From contig JAESIW010000020.1 of assembly GCA_016802295.1 (NCBI GenBank), positions 5,606,062 to 5,670,061 of the forward strand: DNA of 64,000 bases, in the 5' to 3' direction. This document shows, one piece after another, positions 59,880-64,000 of the stretch. Positions within the stretch are counted from its first letter, which is position 1, and each line of letters starts with the position of its first letter. The DNA is from Brachionus rotundiformis. Taxonomy: Eukaryota; Rotifera; Eurotatoria; Ploima; Brachionidae. Under the pieces are notes generated by a model, which was not told the origin of the DNA, ran no database searches, and was given only the letters and a program-made list of their open reading frames with translations. A program made the position numbers and the translations under genes.

Positions 59880-62205
59880 AGTTAATTTTGATAGCGTGCA
59901 TCTCCTGTCCATATATTGCTAAATCGATTGACGAAATCAAACGGAGTCTAAGTGGAGCAAGAAAAATGCTAGATGCAAAAAAAGTAAGTGGTATGTTGAT
60001 TTGTGGAGACTTTAATTGCCCTAATATTTCCTGGTATCATAATGGTGAATGGAATCTATGAGAAAAGTCTAGTTTAGAAGAGTCAGAATTAATTGATGCA
60101 TTAGAGGACTGTTTTTTATTTAAAAACGTTACTGAACGAACATTTCAAAACGATGATAATTCTCAGTCGTCAACATTAGACCTAATATTAACCGAAGATG
60201 ATACAAGGATTGTAAATTTAAACACCGGACCAGGTCTAGGGAGTCTGAATCGGGGTCATATGAGTATTACATGGAACTTTATTTATTCAAATGAAAATAA
60301 TAACGATAAATTAAAATTAAATTAAAAAAAAATAATTTAGGAAAAGTTTTTTTCCAGGGCAGTTCCGAATGGCAGAGCTTTCTTTTCAGCCCGCATGGTT
60401 GCAATATGATTAAGATATGTATTAATTATATGTGTATAGTTAATGTCTCAATTATATATAAATTGTTAAATTAAATTTTTGCTAAAAATTTGGCGTGTTA
60501 ATGATTGAATCAAACGGTGTTTAGTACTTTAAATTGTTTCTGAAGGAGTTTTGAAGCAGAAAGTCTTGGATCTCTTGAGCTATTATTTCATAGCTTTGCC
60601 TTGTGGTGATAAATTTAGAAAAAAGCTTGTTTGCTCTGTCATCAATCAAGTCGAATCTTAGCTCTTTGTGGATTGTTTTTATACTTGTCTTTAGTGGAAA
60701 ATACTTTATGATTCGCAACACGCGATTTTGCATTTTTTGCATTTCGGCTCTTATGTTCTGAGTGCCTGATTGAAGTATTATAAAACAGTAGTCGAATAAT
60801 GATCGTATGAGCGACATGTATAAAATTCTGTTGATTTTAAAAGATGATTTCCATTTAAAACTTTTAATTTTCCTGATTAGGTTTATTTTGGAAATTTGTT
60901 TTGAATTGATAATTTTCAAATGTTCTTTGTAGTTAATTTTGGGATCGAGTTTAATACCAAGGAATGTTGGATTTGGGTCAAGAGGAACATGTGAGTTTCC
61001 AATTTTTCTTGGATACCCAGATACAGAGATCATCTGCGAACAAGGCTATTTTTACATCAGGAGGAATAACGGTAAAGTTTTGTTTCATTATGAATTATTT
61101 AATTTTAGAAAAGGAAATTATTCTTAATATCAAACTTTTTGAATAGACTGGGTTATGAGCTTTAAAGGGCTAAATATAAACGAAATGTTTGAAATTTTCC
61201 TCAAATTGTATGAGTGCGCTTGCAGGACGTTTATCTCAAGACGAAATAATATCTTAGTCCTTAAAAAAAGGCACCTTGGATAAATCAGAAACTAAAAAGT
61301 TTGATTTTATGCAATTTATAGAAGTAGACAAAATAGGCAACTCTATTTAAAGGAACTTAAAATGATAAAAAATCAGGTAAAGCGCGAAGTCAAGGAAGCG
61401 GTTAAAATTTGAGCCAAAAATAGCAAAACAATCAAAAAATAATCCTAGACTTGTTTATGAATAAATAAATGAGAAACTTAGAGTGAAACCAGCAATTTAT
61501 TCAATAACTTGTCATTGACAATTGAATAAAATAAAATCGCAAAAATCTTTAATGAACATTTTCAATCAGTCTTCAATAATGTTGATGAGATCAATAAGTC
61601 ATATTTTTTGAAAAGAACTAATGCCACTTGCGATATAGACATTAATGAGAAAATCACTCAAATAGTTACTTTAGAAGCTCTTCGCGTCTAGTTCGGCCCC
61701 ATCTCGAATATGCAGTCTCAGTTTGGAATCCTTAATGAAGATATTGATACACTTGAGAGAGTACAGAGAAGAGCTAGACGAAAAATAAATGGACTTAGTG
61801 AGCTAAGATATCAGGAAGACCCAAAAAACTGAATCTTAAAACACTTTTGACAAGAAGGAGACGCGGTGATCTAATACAACTGTACAAGTTCATGAATGGA
61901 CTTGACGAGATAAGTTGGTATAGCGAACATTTGGAAGGTGTAAGTTTATATAATACAACAGGTAATCGATACAGACTAAGAAGAGAACTTACAAAAAATT
62001 GTTTACCGAGGTATATTTTTTATTACTAACAGAGTTGTTAGCGATTGGAACAAACTGACAAATGAGGTAATCGAATCGAAAACAATTGACTTATTCTAAT
62101 ACTAACTAGATAACATATTAAGTGACTAATATTGCTTACAGTCTGATTAATCCAGATTTCACGCATAAGCGTAGCAATTATCATTATTATTATATTATTA
62201 TTATT
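59880..62205 (+). mobile_element. Dead non-LTR retrotransposon (CR1/L2-like), interrupted by a nested insertion
   Basis: Endonuclease part, 59880-60320: ICGDFNCPNISWYHNGEW, DALEDCFLFKNV and STLDLILT, matching the APE-type endonuclease signatures GDFN and LDL(I/V)LT. The linker between endonuclease and RT resumes at about 61140 (IDWVMSFKGLNINEMFEIF, YRSRQNRQLYLKELK, FNEHFQSVFNNV) up to about 61680. The RT palm is missing: the frame jumps to the C-terminal RPHLEYAVSVWNP block (about 61695) and TLLTRRRRGDLIQLYKFMNG (61842-61910). The element ends in an (ATT)n tail at 62181-62205. Several stops and frameshifts. The gap 60330-61137 is an oppositely oriented insertion. Confidence 0.65.
60330..61137 (-). 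mobile_element. 5'-truncated non-LTR retrotransposon nested in the opposite orientation
   Basis: Read on the minus strand, this begins with KIALFADDLCIWVS, where FADD (codons at 61040-61029) is the catalytic RT motif C. A short deletion and frameshift follow, then an open frame of about 170 codons (61033-60521) with TFLGIKLDPKINYKEHLK, SLIRSLFDYCFIILQSG, MQKMQNRVLRIIKYFPLKTSI and IHKELRFDLIDDRANKLFSKFI, the thumb and C-terminus of a non-LTR RT. Below 60520 lies its 3' UTR. It splits the endonuclease and linker of the plus-strand element, so it inserted later. The exact ends are estimated from where the host element's frame stops and resumes. Confidence 0.6.
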
Positions 62206-62229
62206 TTAACTCGCGGTCGATCCCTACTA

Positions 62230-63457
62230 CTACTACTAACCAATAATCCCATTTAACGAAATATCTGCAATTACACATAATAATAAATATTCAGGAGAAT
62301 TGTGCTTCTTCTTTCTAGATCTTTTTAAATTTTTAAGTAGAATAGAATTTAGTTTTTTCAACAATAAATGGTTATGTAATTCAAAATGAATATTTCAAAT
62401 AAGTCTGTGTCATTAAGCTTTACAGGTTGTGTTTAAAAGTTTTTGCGTGGGTAAAAAAACTTTTATTGAGGATTCTAGATTTTTATTTATCATATGGAAA
62501 TAATATGCGAAGCAACTTATGGTCCTTGTTAATGTCTATTAAAATGAAATTAATTAATGACATTATAATATTCTTACAAAATGTTGTAGAGGAATAGTAA
62601 ATTTCGCTGTCTGTGTCCTCAGTTAGCTTTGATTGAGGTTGGAAGTATTAATAGATAAGAAAAGGATGAATATAATATTATCAAATCGAATTATTGAGAT
62701 TTGATAATATTATATTCATCGGTACCAAAAAATCAAGAACTGAGACAGTGAATTTTTAAAAAGAATTTTAGCCCTTCTTTTAGTCACATTATAAATTTAG
62801 TAATTAATATATTTTATATTTTCTTTGGGTTAAAAAATGATAATCTAAAATCATTTACATCTTTGTAAGAAAATTTTTATAAAAATTATTTAAATGATAT
62901 TTTTGCTTGATACGATACAAAGTATTTTCTTAAAATTAATTATATAGCCTGGTTGCATTTTTATTAATACTAAAATATCTGATTTGTATTTATCAAAATA
63001 AGGCATATAAATAATTCATTTTAAATTGGACTTGGAGTAACATATAATAAAATTTTTGCTTAATTCAACTAATAATGCCTAAACTCCATTATTTTAATAG
63101 TAAAATAAATATTTTTTTATTTTTTAATAGCCTTTATAGGGAATTTTAATTTATTTTATTCTTGAATTATTAAATTATTATACTTCGATTTATATTTAAA
63201 CAATAGAGAAACAATTAAAATTAATTTAGATAAAAAATCATTTTTGAATCTTTTATCTCTCGGTTAACATTGTAATGCTTATAATAGGAAAATTATGAAA
63301 ATAAATTAAGAAAATTTTTCTATCAAGTTAGTATTTACTAGAATTCTAACAATAAGGAAAAATAATTTTATTTTATAAATATTTACGAACTATTTCATTT
63401 CTTCAAAATTATTTTTATAATTAACAATTTAAGATTATAATAGTGCAAATAGCTAGA
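62230..63457. other. Intergenic, AT-rich, with one long perfect foldback
   Basis: No gene seen. A perfect 23-bp inverted repeat with a 10-base loop lies at 62665-62720 and is listed separately. The CHTOP promoter or 5' UTR should be near the right end. Confidence 0.5.
62665..62720. repeat. Perfect 23-bp inverted repeat (hairpin)
   Basis: Left arm 62665-62687 and right arm 62698-62720 are exact reverse complements, both beginning GAT, with a 10-base loop. Flanking sequence is partly self-complementary too (about 62600-62640 with 62725-62755, sharing CTGTCT and CAGTT), suggesting a larger decayed foldback such as a MITE. No target duplication was identified. Confidence 0.6.
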
Positions 63458-63925
63458 ATGCTAGATCACAATAAATTCACAGCATCAACAAAGATGTCTT
63501 TACATGACCGATTTACCAAACTAGAAATGCTCAAACCAACCAATTTTAATTTCAAAAAAGATAGTGCATTAAATTTAACCAGACAAAAAGCAAGTGCTAA
63601 AAATAGACGGCTTGCTATTCAAATGGCAAATCGACCATCCGTTCAAGCAGCATTAAAACTCAAGAATAGAAGCATTAAACAGAGAATGGGTTCTAATAAA
63701 GTGTTAAACAAAACTTTTGTGAAAAAAAATGAAATTGTTAAAAACAGATTGGATTTTATACCTCAAAGTAATTTGGCTAGATTTGGAAGAAGGAAGCTAT
63801 CCGATAATTTAAATTATGACTCAAAAATTATGAGACAAAATCAATTCAATCGAAGACTAGACAACAATAACTCAAATGTTAATAAGAACTTGGGATTTAA
63901 GCGATTTAAAAGTATTTTACTTTAA
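63458..63925 (+). CDS. CHTOP: CHTOP (chromatin target of PRMT1) homologue, 5' part
   Basis: The frame from the ATG at 63458 runs 155 codons to a stop at 63925. Residues 12-20 (TKMSLHDRF) and SAKNRRLAIQMANRPSVQAALKLK match the N-terminal region of CHTOP, a nuclear mRNA-export cofactor of the TREX complex that binds NXF1 and is methylated by PRMT1. The Gly/Arg-rich centre and the C-terminal LDxELDxYM motif are not present. A donor-like GTATTTT at about 63913 suggests the last few codons shown are intronic and the gene continues beyond the window. In-frame codons extend slightly upstream of the ATG, without another ATG. Confidence 0.82.
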   Translation: MLDHNKFTASTKMSLHDRFTKLEMLKPTNFNFKKDSALNLTRQKASAKNRRLAIQMANRPSVQAALKLKNRSIKQRMGSNKVLNKTFVKKNEIVKNRLDFIPQSNLARFGRRKLSDNLNYDSKIMRQNQFNRRLDNNNSNVNKNLGFKRFKSILL

Positions 63926-64000
63926 AAAAAGCTCTGGTGAAAGCTTAATCGGCTTTGTTATAGGCTTTTAGAAATTAGATGCCAATTATGACCAGGGTTA

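Overview
This is an AT-rich animal nuclear contig. Genes carry mostly short introns (about 50-120 bp, a few of 300-570 bp) and are separated by gene-poor AT-rich stretches. The gene set is metazoan: a head-to-head type IV collagen pair, a cytoplasmic intermediate filament protein with a lamin-tail domain and a long, lamin-like coil 1B, an intronless Jun, tropomodulin, RdgB/PITPNM, a Teashirt-type zinc-finger protein and CHTOP. The lamin-like cytoplasmic filament protein points to a non-arthropod protostome. A small AT-rich spiralian such as a rotifer would fit, but that is a guess.

Layout. 1-3.2 kb: a tRNA-like repeat and the first exon of an unidentified nuclear-type protein (minus). 3.2-8.2 kb: three closely spaced plus-strand housekeeping genes, eIF3h, ALG11 and YRDC. 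10.6-15.1 kb: a five-exon PITPNM/RdgB gene, tail-to-tail with the intermediate filament gene (16.3-18.0 kb, minus). 18.1-25.0 kb: no genes seen. 25.0-40.2 kb: two type IV collagen genes transcribed away from each other, an alpha1-like chain on the minus strand and an alpha2-like chain on the plus strand, about 2.7 kb apart. 40.6-42.0 kb: a decayed Mutator-like (MULE) DNA transposon with a FLYWCH reading frame, terminal inverted repeats and a 9-bp target duplication. 43.9-45.1 kb: Jun, with AP-1 and CRE-like sites upstream. 45-54 kb: retrotransposon relics and AT-rich sequence. 54.1-55.5 kb: Teashirt-like protein. 56.7-58.0 kb: tropomodulin with one GC-AG intron. 59.1-62.2 kb: a nested cluster of dead non-LTR retrotransposons. 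63.5 kb to the end: first visible exon of CHTOP, running out of the window.

The two collagens should supply chains of one basement-membrane heterotrimer, and their divergent arrangement matches that of other animals. The other genes serve separate processes: translation initiation, N-glycan precursor assembly, tRNA t6A synthesis, phosphoinositide signalling, cytoskeleton, transcription and mRNA export.

Exon boundaries were read by eye from GT/AG sites with phase checking; they are predictions. I saw no bacterial or viral operon, CRISPR array or clearly novel defence or metabolic system. The points most worth checking are the MULE, the loss of the sulfilimine lysine in the alpha2-like collagen, the AP-1/CRE pair upstream of Jun, and a structured small-RNA-like sequence upstream of the filament gene.
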